In this document: piece by piece, positions 12,500-24,289 of the stretch
Numbering within the stretch: the stretch's first letter is position 1
Layout of the letters: each line of letters starts with the position of its first letter
Made by a program: the position numbers and the translations under genes
Notes under the pieces: generated by a model
What the model saw: only the letters and a program-made list of their open reading frames with translations
Database searches by the model: none
Told to the model about the DNA's origin: nothing
Assembly (NCBI RefSeq): GCF_023159225.1
Contig: NC_063161.1
Location: 74,242,767 to 74,306,766 of the forward strand
Origin: Perognathus longimembris pacificus
Taxonomy: Eukaryota > Chordata > Mammalia > Rodentia > Heteromyidae
DNA length: 64,000 bases
Direction: 5' to 3'

Positions 12500-12618
12500 T
12501 TACTGGATGTAGTAGTGTGTGCCTGTAATCTCAGTATTCAAGAGGCTGAGGCAAAAGGATTGGAAGTTCAAAGCTAATCTCTGCTACATAATGAGACTAT
12601 TTCTCAAAAAAAAAAAGA
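12500..12618 (+). mobile_element. B1-like SINE
   Basis: The landmarks are GTGTGTGCCTGTAATCTCAG, GAGGCTGAGGCAAAAGGATT and TTTCTCAAAAAAAAAAAG. It is moderately diverged. Confidence 0.8.
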
Positions 12619-12619
12619 A

Positions 12620-15600
12620 ATCACCTGCTATGAACATTCATTTGTTTTTGTAAGAAGCCTTAATATTTACATTGGTTGCTTTTTATATGTGTTCACATTT
12701 CCCATATAACAGAGCTCTTTGAGGAGAAATGTGGGAAGTAGGGGTCTGAGAAGGGTCTGTAGAAGAGATGGTTCCTAGTAGGACGGATGATTGGTTGTGG
12801 ACACAGACTGTAGGAGGCACTTTGTGCTGTGGCCAAAACATCTGTGATCTTCCATTTGACTGCCTAGGCAGGAAGAGAGCTGTGAGGGATTCTGAGGTAG
12901 AAAGTAAGAGTGCTGTCACTTACTTAGGCAGCAGGAGGCATTTTCTTGGTCTTTCTTGGTTATGTGTATCTGACTTAAATTTGACGTTTTTAAGGCACTA
13001 TTCTATCCTAATTATTTGCTAGTTTAGACAAGTTGATATGTAGCTGGTTCAAGTTAATAAGGTCACTCTACAACGGGAAAGAGAAGTTCTAACATTGTGC
13101 CTTCTTGTCATCACAGTCATTTCCATATAAAAGTAGAATTCTATAGAACACAGAACTGTCAACTTTTGACCTTTAGGTCCATGGGGGGTAGTAACATTGG
13201 ACTAGAAATTGTTCTAAAATATTCCTAACATATTCTCCCTTCTGTGTCTTATCTGATCAAGTCTAAGGTCTTAGTGTAGTAGTTGCAGTTGCATTGCTAT
13301 GACAAAATGTGCTTGCCGTAGGAACCTGGAGGAACAATTTCCTTCGATTCTAGCTGATGGATTTCAGACCCATCCAGAGATCCTTTCTGACTTTTATGTA
13401 GTTGTAGCTGTTACCTAGAACAGAAAACACATCTAGATAAACTGGCAAGGTTTACTCAGGCTCAGCACAGAGAGAAGGCTGGGATGAAGAATACTAGATT
13501 TTTGCATAAGTGTAGCATACACAGATAGCCATGGCATGAATGCCCAAGGGCCACAGTCCCTAGTCGAGCACCTAACCCATGTGGAAGGTGTGTGTGGACA
13601 GGGACAGCACCTCTGTCCAACCAACAAAACCAACCTAATTTCTGCTCCTGGACTTTCCTTTCTGTGACTTTAGCCAGCTGGCATTTAAGTTTTCCCCTTG
13701 AGGAAGGAATAAGAGGTGTTAGGTTTGTATGAAAATATTAAGTTAATTAAAGCTTCCTATTAAAATTTTAACACAGGGGAAGAGAATAGTCCACATGACC
13801 ACAATAAATAAGGCAAATAGGTCATTCTGCTTCCAGAAAGGCCCTTTCCTGGACAGTCAGTGGCCTTTGTAATAAGAACGGTTGGAAAGATAGTACAGTA
13901 ACATAAATAATGAAAGATACTTAGAGAATAGTGCTCTGTTAAGTACGCAGAGACATGCATACTTAATACCTTCAATATCATCCTTTGGCAGAAGTAACTT
14001 CCTAACAGATTATTTATTTTGAGAATTTAGCTTGGAGCAGGCTTGTAAGTATAATTCCAAAGTTACTCTTCTCTAACCTCTAACCTTTTCATCTTATATA
14101 AAGTGCTTTTTCCTTTCATTGAAATATGCATATTTTTCTCCTCTCTGAACAAAGTCAGTTACTTCTAGTACCTTCCATAGAAATAAGATATATGTTTATC
14201 CAAATGCACAGTATTTTTTTTACAAGTCTTATTCCATGCCCTAAGCTGACTTTTTTTTCCCCATTGTGACATTTCTGCATTAATCCTGTCTGTCTTCTTG
14301 AAGTATGTTTGTAAGCTCTTGGAATCTGTGAAGTAGCTGGCTGTTGTTTTGGGTTACAAGGTCATTGTTAAAGTAAGCCAGGCAGGATTTGGCAAGGAAC
14401 CAGGTTAGGCACTGAGGGAGGAGACCTGCCTTAGGCTTCTCCTGCCTGCCTTGCTGCAAACATGGCTCATCCTGGCTTTTCCTCCTGACTTTCTCCAGGC
14501 AACAGAGGAGAAGAGAGGCACCTATCTGCCTTTCCCCTGCTGAGTTCTGAACCCTCAGAAGCCCAGTGTTTGTAGTCAGGATCAGAATAGAAGGTGTCAC
14601 CCATGGAGTGCCAGGGCTTTTTCAGAGTGGATGTGGGTTCCAGAGATATAGCATTAGCTTGCAGGATGAGGGGCTGGGACTGTGCTTAGCACCTGCCCTT
14701 CAGCAAGTTCTGTTTGCCTGTCCACTGCCAAGCGCTCTTGGACACCTCACCAACTGAGTGCTAGCTGGAGAGATCAGAAACACCTGGCCTGGCGCTGTCA
14801 GCTAAGCCCTAACTTGCAACTGTGGACTCTGACCTTTTGCTCTATGGCTCACTATAATAGGCAGAAAAGCTTCACTCCCTCAGCTTTTATAGAGGGGTCA
14901 GCACCACAAATAGCTCCTTTAGCTGACAATAGAAGCAACACCAAACCAACAGCAGACCACGTACTGGCTGCTTTTAGGAACAACAGGAAGCCATCAATGT
15001 GCACCACACAGCCCAGCAGGAGCTTTCTGTAGACCAGTAGAGGGTTCATCACTCTCCAAGACCAGATGCCCTCTACATGGTTGCTTTGGCCACTGGTATT
15101 GCCCAGTTAGCATTTCAGGTTCTTTTGTCATATAGCCTGGCGGGTGAAGGAAGGCTGTTGGGAAACGTTGCCTTGAATGCTGGAATTGCAGAGAGCTATG
15201 ATGTGTACCCTCCACCCCTCCTCCTTGAATCCCTCCAGGTATTATTCCCCTTGGTTGGCGGGCCATGTCTTCTGGGAGATTTAACCCTGGGGATTATCAT
15301 ATACACATCTGTGAGAGCAGAGCCAGTAGCAGGCGTCACTAATTGTTGAGTGAACTGATGACTAACATTATTCAACAGATGAATGCTTGGGGACAGAGAT
15401 GCATGTTTGTGTGAAATGAGCAACCCCGCACAGACTTGAACACACTGCTCCTGCAGTTCATCCCTTCCCTGCCGCCCCACCCTCTTCTCAGTATGCTTTG
15501 GTGATTGGCCTCATTTTTACTTTTCTTTCTCTGACCTCTCTCCTGCCAGGATGAATAGGAAATTAGGCAAACCAGTACATTGAATTAAAATAAAAGGAAA

Positions 15601-15800
15601 GTGTAATTCATTTACCAAAACTCAAGGAGAACACCACTGCCCTCCAGGTTGTTAGCTATATCCATTCATAGGTGTATGTTGACCTGTATGTTGACTAACA
15701 TTAATGACTAGCTGTGCATGAGCAATGATACTACTGAGAGAAATGGTTGCTGCTACATTAATAAGAAATAAATCAGTGTAGGCCATTTTGCCAATTAAAA
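12620..15800. other. Largely unique intron sequence
   Basis: I see no young repeat here. A stretch near 13270-13440 (TTGCTATGACAAAATG and the following CTGGAGGAACAA) resembles the ancient repeat type also suspected at about 30040 and 44700. No gene recognised. Confidence 0.4.
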
Positions 15801-15812
15801 AAATAATGTTTT

Positions 15813-15900
15813 GTGGGCTGAGAGTATGGTTCCAGTGGTAGAACACATGCCTGGCAAGCACAAGGTGCTGAGCTCAAACCCCAAAACAAAACAAAAAACC
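15813..15900 (+). mobile_element. ID-like (tRNA-derived) SINE
   Basis: GGGCTGAGAGTATGG, CAGTGGTAGAACACATGCC and GAGCTCAAACCCC mirror the tRNA-Ala-type A and B boxes, followed by a CAAAA-rich tail. Confidence 0.75.
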
Positions 15901-16369
15901 AAACCAACAATCATAAAAGAAAAAAAAAACGTTTTATAAAGCAAGTATGCAAAATTACATGTGTGATAGCTCCTAAAATTTTATTTCTTCTTAGTTGTAA
16001 ATGGTCAGTGTATAGTATATGAATTTATGATGTACAGAATTCATGCATGCAATGTGAAAAATGGCTAGGTAGAGCCTGGCAAGAAATGTGTCCACCACCT
16101 CAGATACTAATGTTCTTTGTGGTGAGAACACTGGGAAGTTGCTCTCTTCATTTGAAAAATGTAAAATCCTGTTAAACTTGCTGCATTGTGCTGTAGAACT
16201 CAAAACATAAAAGAAAAATCTCCCTCTGCCTGAGACTTGTACTCTTCAAAGATTTTCTCCTCACCTGCAGCCTCTGCCTGGGAAGTCTCTCTGCTCTTAT
16301 GCATTCAGTTGCTTTAAAATCTGCAAGTAAGTAAGAATGTGCAAAATTTGCCTTACTGTGCTTGGTATA

Positions 16370-17280
16370 TTTCATCTAATATTCTGTCATTTCATCCTTG
16401 TGTTAGAAATAAGATCAGTTTCTTTTTTAAGGCTGTATAATAGTCCATTTTGTATATAGGGAAAGTGTTTAAGGTTAGAGTGGAAAATCAAAGTCAAGAT
16501 AGGAGTGACCTTTGTAACATGCAAGTTTTATTAGAGAAAACCTGAGTGGGCCTCACAGAGTCTTGGTCATGGTCCAAAGAAGGAACAACTCACTCATGCA
16601 GGCCCTGGGCTTTTCAAAGGAGGAACAGAGGGGAGGGTTGAGGAAGCTGAGGCTGTTGCTGATTGGCTCACCTGGGAGTCACTTACAGGGGGCTGATGAC
16701 TTGTTGTTACTGGGATGAGAAAAGTCTCTATGGGGCTCAGAATGGTGGAGGCTACTGGAAGAAGTTGTGTAAACACTGACGGGAATGAGACACAACTTCT
16801 GCTCCTCTGTTGATGAGTGCTTGAGGTAACTCCTTAAGTTGGCTGTGGTGAGCAGGGCTGACATGGGAGTGCAGACAAGACCTCCAGGAGCAGCCTTCAG
16901 ATCTTTTTAGAAGTGGCATTTCTGGGTCTTGATTTTGTGAAGAGACCCAGTACAGTTTTGTAGTGTTAGTTCAGGCACATCCTCACCAACACAGATCTTA
17001 GATTTTTTTCTCAAAAGCTGCTGCTACTGGGTGATATTATAATCTCCTTGTAATTGTAATTTACATTCTTCTAGTGGCGGTGAGATAAGCATTTTTCTTG
17101 TATCTTGGACCTTTGTATATCTTTTTTTTAAAAAATAAATTTCTTTTTTTAAAATGATTTACTTACCAAGTTGTATTGTCTTACTATTTTGAAGATGAAT
17201 GGTCATTCTTTATCAAAGAGCCTTTTCCATTTTTCTCAAGGGAAGACAAACATTTGCACTTGCATTTTTCTTTGATGGAG
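16370..17280 (-). mobile_element. Ancient L1 fragment, antisense, split by an LTR
   Basis: GGCTGTATAATAGTCCATTT is the antisense of the region near the L1 ORF2 end. Sequence after about 16905 (AGAAGTGGCATTTCTGGGTC and onward) continues in the expected L1 order. The material between is LTR-like, which suggests a nested insertion. Confidence 0.6.
16466..16905 (-). mobile_element. Probable solo LTR of an endogenous retrovirus, antisense
   Basis: Read on the minus strand, it has a CCAAT-type GAGCCAATCAGCAAC, a TTTGAAAAG TATA-like site and CTAATAAAACTTGC (poly-A signal) in promoter-to-poly-A order over about 400 bp. Ends and target duplication are not clear, so limits are approximate. There is no coding sequence. 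Confidence 0.5.
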
Positions 17281-17439
17281 GGAATGATGGCTGCATGTTA
17301 GATATGTCTTGTCTGGTGGTATTTTGCAATTTTAATGTTTTTCAATGGTAATGAGCTTTAAAGTCAGGGCCTCTACCTTTAGGTCATGCTTCCAGCCTAG
17401 TTTTCCACTGGCTATGCTAGAATAGAGCATTTCTTTGGG

Positions 17440-17635
17440 CCCAAGCATGCACTGTCTATTTCTTCCATTTCTCATCATAGCTGCAATGACAGACACATGT
17501 CACAGGCCCAGCTTTGTTCCAGTGAGATGGAAACTCAAGAAGTTTTCTGCTTTGGCTGCCTTGGAACTGCGATCCTCTTGATTTCAGCTTCTCATGTAGC
17601 TCATATTATAGGTGGGAGCCACCAGCACCCATCTT
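17440..17635 (-). mobile_element. Diverged composite 7SL-like SINE, antisense
   Basis: GGAACTGCGATCCTC, TTTCAGCTTCTCATGTAGC and GGTGGGAGCCACCAGCACCC correspond to the antisense of the composite SINE seen at 56569. Confidence 0.65.
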
Positions 17636-18528
17636 CTGAAGTTTTATTTTAAAGTCTTATTTTCTGTAACATAGCAAATAATCCAGAGAATCTTCAAGTT
17701 TTTCACATAAAAAGGTTCTCTGGAGATTAGCTCTGTCACACCCACTTTAGCCCCTCTGAAAGCTATTTATAAATATTTCCAGCACCTCTGGAGTGTTATG
17801 TCCAAGCCAGTGCACAAACAAGAAGCGATCTGCTCCCTGTGTGATGGAGTCAGATTTGATGCACAGCTGTCCCGTCATCGTTTCACCATTATTTTTTTAC
17901 TTCTTCAGGAGAAAGTTCTTAGTATGGGGGAAAAACAGAGGAAAAGCATAGTTTGATGAACCTACGGAACATCTTCTATAGCCTCCCCTTAATCAAAGGA
18001 GTGTCATCATTTTTAAAACAGTAATTCCTTTGAAGGCTTAGGGTATTTTACCTTTTCTTAATCAAATTAGCTCAGAGTACTGCCATTCAGTAAAGTCTGG
18101 TTTGCAATGAGGATGGGGGTCACATATTCGAGAATACAGTATACCTAATACAGAAGTGCAATGAAAAGCAAGGAGGTATCTCCTTTCACTTAGGAAATTA
18201 ACAAAACTTGGTAGATGTGGAGCTCAGCATACTACTGGGAAGCCTTTCTGAAATGGATGCCAGAATGCTTCAATGTTGGTACCTGTTTAATGAATTCTTT
18301 TATTGGGACTTTATTCTGAGATCAAATCAGGAATGAAGAAAAATGTCCTATGATCTGAATCCTTTACATTATGCCAATGCATGTTATTCATGTTATTTTT
18401 GTGTTTTGACATTTCATGCAGGAGTTACATATATTGTCAAAGCATATTACTATATGGAAATACTATATGTTGATTTTATGGAAATGTATATACACACAGT
18501 GGTATTGGGAATTTGCATACAAAAATAG

Positions 18529-18660
18529 AAGCCAGTGTCATGTGCATACCTGTAATTCCAGCACTTGGCTGAAAGAGGCAGAAGAATCTCTAGTTCAAGG
18601 CCAACATATTATGTTCCAGTCTAGCCTAGTTTCTTGGGGACATCTTGTCTCAAAAAGCCC
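18529..18660 (+). mobile_element. B1-like SINE
   Basis: ATACCTGTAATTCCAGCACT, GAGGCAGAAGAATCTCTAG and CATCTTGTCTCAAAAAG are 7SL/B1 landmarks. There is a diverged, slightly expanded middle. Confidence 0.75.
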
Positions 18661-18904
18661 AACCAAACCAAGAAAAACAAGAGGGAGAGTAAGAAGAAAT
18701 TGAAATCTGAGGGGAAATACACTGAGTTGTGTATAAGTAGTTTTTGATTGACAGGACTCAAGACGATTATTTTCTATAAAAGATGAATATTTTTTATAAT
18801 CACAGTTTCTTTTGTTCCATGGGTGTTATGTGACTACTATGTGTTCCTTCTAACACATCATGGCTACAATAGCAGAGGCATATGGAGACACTGTCCTGGG
18901 TTTA

Positions 18905-18940
18905 GCAATGGACACCTGGCTGGCAATGGACACCTGGCTG
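18905..18940. repeat. 18-bp exact tandem duplication
   Basis: GCAATGGACACCTGGCTG occurs twice in a row with no difference. Confidence 0.95.
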
Positions 18941-19899
18941 CTCAGTGGAACCACTTCAGCTCAGCTGACATGTTTTCTTACCATGCCCATGCCCCACTGA
19001 AATCCAAGGTGATGACTTGTTTTGCCTTGGGCGGTGCACGTTTTGTGGAAGTAGGTCCTCAGTCTGAGAACTTTCAATAAGTAGAGATAATCCAGATGGA
19101 TTGATGTAGTCAGCCTAGACTAGAGAGTGCTTTCCAACACATAGACATCTGGCTTTGCACATCTTAATGCTTCCAGGGTCTTCTAAGGCATTGAAGGACT
19201 AAGTAAAGTCACTGAGCCCTTTTAAGTGTGGAGCCAGCTTATCCCAAGGCTTCCAAGTGATTATGGGATTGGCAAGACATGACTTCTGTAGAGGCTGGGA
19301 AGGCCCAACTTCCCTCAGTTAGGGGCTCAGGGCTCCATCCAGGGAGCCAAGCTGGCTCTGGTTCAAAAACATGGAGATGGGCCTCTGCAGTTGGTGCATG
19401 ACGAAGACAGCCCTTAGCATTGGACATGGCGTCCCTGGATGTGCCAAACAAACTTCTGGCCCCACACACAGATCATTTACTTATTCTGCTCTGTTATTGA
19501 TCACTGGGGCCCGTATGATGACAGTGTCATTAATTTCTAGCTGTGTAATTTAGGAATATATATGTCAGATTCTTCCTTTGTAATTAATCCTAATTGCCTA
19601 GGCTTTAATGTTCCCAACAAATGTCTTTGTAATCCTGTCCTTTACTGTGGCTGGGTGAGCTCTAACAGGTGACCTTGTTTATTGTAGACGAGTTGCTTCC
19701 TGAGAGTGCTGTTCCTCTTAGTGGATGGTAGTCATCTTGAATCAAAATCACAGGCTCTCCCTTGGAAAGAGCGTTCTCTCTCCATTGTCATCCAGGGCAT
19801 TGTCTGCATTGTTCAGAGATGCCTGATCAGATGCATTCATTTATTTTTTGTTCTAAAATTAAAACTCATATCTATTGGAGAGTAAAATATGAAATGTAC

Positions 19900-20940
19900 A
19901 GGTTTGGTGACTAGCTTTGCAAGTATCATTGAGGTTGATTGTGTTATAACAGGTACACATGTGTCCCGGCTTTTGAAGTGCAGACCTCTGGTACATTTTA
20001 GAGGTTCCATGTTATTGTCATGCCTGTGTATACTGTACTTTGATCAGGTTCATGCAGTTGCTCATGGCCATCCTCTCCCCAGTTCCCTTCCTCCTTTCAA
20101 ACAGTCCACCTTTAACTTTTGCATTATTTTTGTTTTTAAAGAAAATTTGTACTCTACTCACATGAGAAAACATGAGCATTTTTTTTAAGCCTGGCTTGCT
20201 TTACCCCTAATGGTGGTCCAATTCTGTCCATCTTTTTGCAAGTGACATCATTTCATTCTTCTCTGTTGCACAATAGTCCTCCCTTGTATGTAAAGGTATA
20301 TTATCTGTTGATTGCACTGAGGCTGCCTCCACAGCTTACCTGTTGTGAACAGTGTGGCAGTAAACATGGGTGTGTGGGGTCTCTACCCTATGCTCACTTA
20401 CATTCCTTCAGGCATATGCCCTAGAGGGGGGAACAGGATCATTTGACAGTTGAGGAACTTCTAAACAGATCTCCAGAGTGGCTGCTGTGATTTACATTCC
20501 CTCCAGCAGTGTATAAGGGTCCCTTTTCCTCTCTTTCACCAGTGTTTGTTGCTGGTTTGTTGCAGTTTGACTGGGATGGAATCCCAATGCAGCTTTGATT
20601 TGTACTTCCCCAATGGCTGGCCATTTTTTTTATACATTTATTGACCATTAGTATTTTTTGTTCAGTTAATTTTCCAATTTTCTGATTGAAGTTTTTATTC
20701 CCTTGGCATTTAATTTTTTGAGTTTTTAGTATATTCTGGATATTAATCCTCTGTGAGATGCATAGCTGGCCAAGAGTTTCTCCAATACCATAGCTGTCTC
20801 TTCTCCCCGGTAAATGACTTTGCTGCACATCAGAAGCTTTTATATCTAACTCAGTCCCATTTGTCAATTATTGCTATTTTTTCCTGAATTACTGAAGTAA
20901 AAGGTGTTGCCTATGAATTGCAGATGATTTTTGTAGTCAT
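19900..20940 (-). mobile_element. 5'-truncated L1, antisense (ORF2 end and 3' UTR)
   Basis: On the minus strand the order is L1 ORF2 C-terminal region (GGATTAATATCCAGAATATA near 20735) and the stretch encoding an ...EMMSLAKRW-like peptide near 20235-20270, then a T/C-rich 3' UTR to about 19900. Frameshifts and stops make it non-functional. The longest open frame left is 142 codons at 20439-20867. Confidence 0.85.
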
Positions 20941-20949
20941 TGTAGAGGT

Positions 20950-23430
20950 TAACAGATGAAGAATTTGCCAGAACTTAAGTACAATTAACAAGTGAATGCC
21001 TGCAGGTCAGTATGGCCAAGAAGATAAATTATAAACCTCTCCATTATCCATTCCTTTATATCCCTATGCCATATAGGATAAACTTATGCTGAACCTTTGT
21101 ATCTTGAGGGCCCCCAGTGTGTCTCAGAAGCAATGATAGCAAGGTTTCCTGTTCTCTTGGGTTCTGTTTCCCCTCTTGCCATGTGTGTCTAAACAGGGTG
21201 TGGGTTACCTGCATAGACTGCCCGGTGGCATTGTCAGGGTATTTGATGTGTGCCATGGACATGTGTTTATTTTGATTTGGGTAGAAATATTTAAACGAGA
21301 CAAGAATGCACAAGAATAGTAGAAGGTTTTCACACTGGACAAGAATGTACAAGAATAGTAGAAGGTTTTTACATTTGCAAATGTGATGTCCTTGAAAGAC
21401 TACCTTTGTGAGTAGTGAGGACTACTTCAAAGACAGCACTTCTCCTGGGCAGATAGGAGAGCTCTGAACACTTTTCCGAGTTTCTCACAGTTCACACAAT
21501 CTACAATAAATTCCTGCTTTGACTAAGTGTTCAGTTGCTCCAAGCCTTCTATCATCTGCTCAAAAACCACAGTCTAAGGAATTCAGTCCAACTTTGGATT
21601 CTGACTCATGACTCATTGCTGTCAGGTAGGTGAAGAAGGAAGTTTAGTTAGCCAGGAAGAAGGAGATGCTGGTGCTTGGTGCTTAGTGCTTGGCCCAGGT
21701 CCTACAAGGGGGCTTGCCGTGTGCCTTCCTCTCCATCAGAAGTAGGCCCACGGCAAGCCTTCCCCTCCATCAGAAGTGGGCCTGTGGCATGCCTTGCCCT
21801 CCATTCTCTGCTCCTTGGTGGGCTTCTTATTCATAGGGAGCAATGAGAGTTCCAGCTCCAGCTGCTGGTGGCCTTCTGCGATGCTTCTACTGTGAGAGAC
21901 ACCACCAAGACCTGCCTGTCTTGGTGGTAGCCACTTGTCAGTGGGTTTGTTTTTTTTCCTATTGGTTTGTTGCTACAGGCCTGGTGCTGGCAGATTACAA
22001 CTCTGTAGCTAGTCATTTTCGATTTATTTGAACCTATTTCTCCAGTCTACTGAGCTTTCACTGGCTAGCATCAATTCAGACACACTGCAATTCCTCAGAA
22101 TCTCTATCCCCATCAGATGGTTCGATCTATGAGAAATTTAGCTAGAGGCATTTAGACAAAAAAAGAAATATTGTGGCTGGGGAAGCATTTAAGTTAGAGG
22201 AGGCAGCCAGGGCTGTTTTATTACTTAGGCCTGTGTCACCTGTGATGACCCAGGAGAGTGGAGAATATTGATCGCATGTCACTCAAGGCATTCAGCAGAT
22301 TGCATTGACAAAGCTTGGCAGGTCTGTAATAGCAGGGTTACTGGCCTTGGCTGAGGCCCAAGGGAAAACTCTGCCGGCCTATTACTTGGCAGCCTTTCAC
22401 TCTTACAGAATTGGGACAGCACTGACAAAAGAGAGGACATGGTTTTACGGTTACAAATGATTTTTCCTGCTTGCTTTCCTCACCCCCTTTTTAATTTCAC
22501 TTCTCTTCCTTTCAGTGGATCTTCCCTCCCTGGTCCCTGCCAGCCCCTCCTTTCTTTTTATAGATGGTCATGTGAGGGTGTCTGCCTAGGGAAACCCCAA
22601 AGTGTGGGTACAGAAGGCTCAGCAGGCCTGCATGGACCTATGCTATTTTTTCGTGTGTGCCCAGCTCCAGAGTTTCAGCCAGTGGATCACAGCCGTTCAG
22701 ATTCTTGACCTTGATGTGGGAGCTGTTCATAGCTGAAGTCCTCTACTTCTTGGCATGAAGCTCTCCCCTTCTTCATTTCCTGGGAGGTTCAGTTCAGTCT
22801 AGCTGAAAGAAATGGTCAGACACTAGAGAGATACTGGCATTAATTCAAACAGAAATAATTTGAAAGATCAGTGAAGAGGATTCTTCATAGCCACTGTCTG
22901 TTTTATGAAAAGATTGAAATTAGCACCATTAATGAAATTTTTATTCCTAACACAGGTTGACCTCTGATTGAATGTTCTGTAATGAGTATTACTGCATTGT
23001 TACCATGTGCTATATGAGACAATCTTTGGGTTTTCTATGTATTTTTCTCTTAGGAAATCAATTTTGTTCTGTCCTTTGTCTCTCCAAGGGTAGGGAAGAT
23101 AATTACCCTCATTTTAAAGAAGAGTAAGCTGATGTATAATTGATCTCCTAATCACAAGTACTTTCACTGTTACAGTTGTCAACTGCATTCTCATTAATCT
23201 TTAGTCCTCTAGTACATTGGGTATAAGTAAATATCTTATGCTCAACATCAACTTCTGTGGTAGCTTTTCTTCCCTCCCTTAATCCCTTTTCCCCTCCCTT
23301 AATCCCTCCTTCCCTTCCTCTCCTTCCTCTTCTTTCTCTCCTATGTAGTTGGTTCCTGACCATCCCTAAGAGCAAAGAATTTCTGATCTTCACGACATGC
23401 TTTCAGTTGGCATTTATGATTACCTGCATG
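20950..23430. other. Intron sequence with small tandem repeats
   Basis: A 39-bp unit (beginning GACAAGAATG) is duplicated at 21299-21376, and a 34-bp unit around CTCCATCAGAAGT is repeated two to three times at about 21725-21800. A polypyrimidine tract lies at 23268-23342. No gene recognised. Confidence 0.7.
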
Positions 23431-23451
23431 CCTCGTACTTTCCAGATTCTT

Positions 23452-23628
23452 TTTTTTCCAAATTTTTATTATCAAACATGTACAGAGAGGTTACAGTTTC
23501 ATACGTTAGGCATTGGATACATTTCTTGTACTGTTTGTTACCTTGTTCCTTCCCCACCTCCCTCCTCCTACTTTCCCTTTCCCCGCCTGAGGTGTTCAGT
23601 TCACTTACACCAAACAGTTTTGCAAGTA
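23452..23628 (-). mobile_element. Short 5'-truncated L1 3' end, antisense
   Basis: The T run at 23452 starts an antisense L1 3' UTR (GTACAGAGAGGTTACAGTTT). It is flanked by a perfect 16-bp target duplication, TACTTTCCAGATTCTT, at 23436-23451 and 23629-23644. The insert is only 177 bp. Confidence 0.88.
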
Positions 23629-23949
23629 TACTTTCCAGATTCTTAAGGCCTCAAGTGGCCTGCCTTAAATATTGGACATGTCTGTGGCTTTGCACTTATA
23701 ACTTCACCCTCTAGCCACAGATTATTTGCATGCTGTTGGGGTGGTTAGTTTATCTCTCTGAGCCTCTGTTTCCTCTTTGTCAAATAATGGATCATATTGC
23801 TTATCAAAAATAACTGGATTATTCTAGCATGTGGATTATAGCTCAGTAAGACTGCAAATCAATGTGTGTTACGCTTCTAGTGTAGAAATGCCTTTTTTCC
23901 TCCTACCTCTTTACACATCCAGAGGCTCAAGAAGGCTCAATGAGAGCTG

Positions 23950-24280
23950 TCTTCCAAGCCAGTATCATGGAGTTGGTATATACTATTGGAGACTTCAGTG
24001 TGAAAGTATTGCAAACAGCTGTGGACCTATTAATATTCTTGAGCACTTTGAGCCACTTTGAATTAAAATACTTATCTGTGAAAGGTTTTATAATTCATAT
24101 GACCTGAAATAATTTATACCTAATTAAATTTTGTCAACTGAATAATTCTGTCTCATGTTGCTGCCACAGAATAATTTCAGCAACTGTGTTTTATTCTCAA
24201 AATAGCTGTAAATGTCAAATTAATTTTGTTGACATGATCAACATGTAGAAGAACTACTTGGCAGAATTGTTTATCAATTG
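23950..24280. promoter_or_regulatory. CNE-like block (tentative)
   Basis: This repeat-free stretch is dense in homeodomain-type cores (AATTAAAATA, TAATTAAATT, CAAATTAATTTTG), as often seen in conserved developmental enhancers. Conservation is inferred from appearance only. Confidence 0.35.
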
Positions 24281-24289
24281 AATATATTA

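Noticed and set aside
15813..15900. Possible tRNA gene
   Set aside because: A- and B-box-like motifs are present, but the unit is an ID-type SINE with a CAAAA tail and no cloverleaf acceptor pairing.
20439..20867. 142-codon minus-strand frame
   Set aside because: It is a decayed piece of L1 ORF2, not a host gene.
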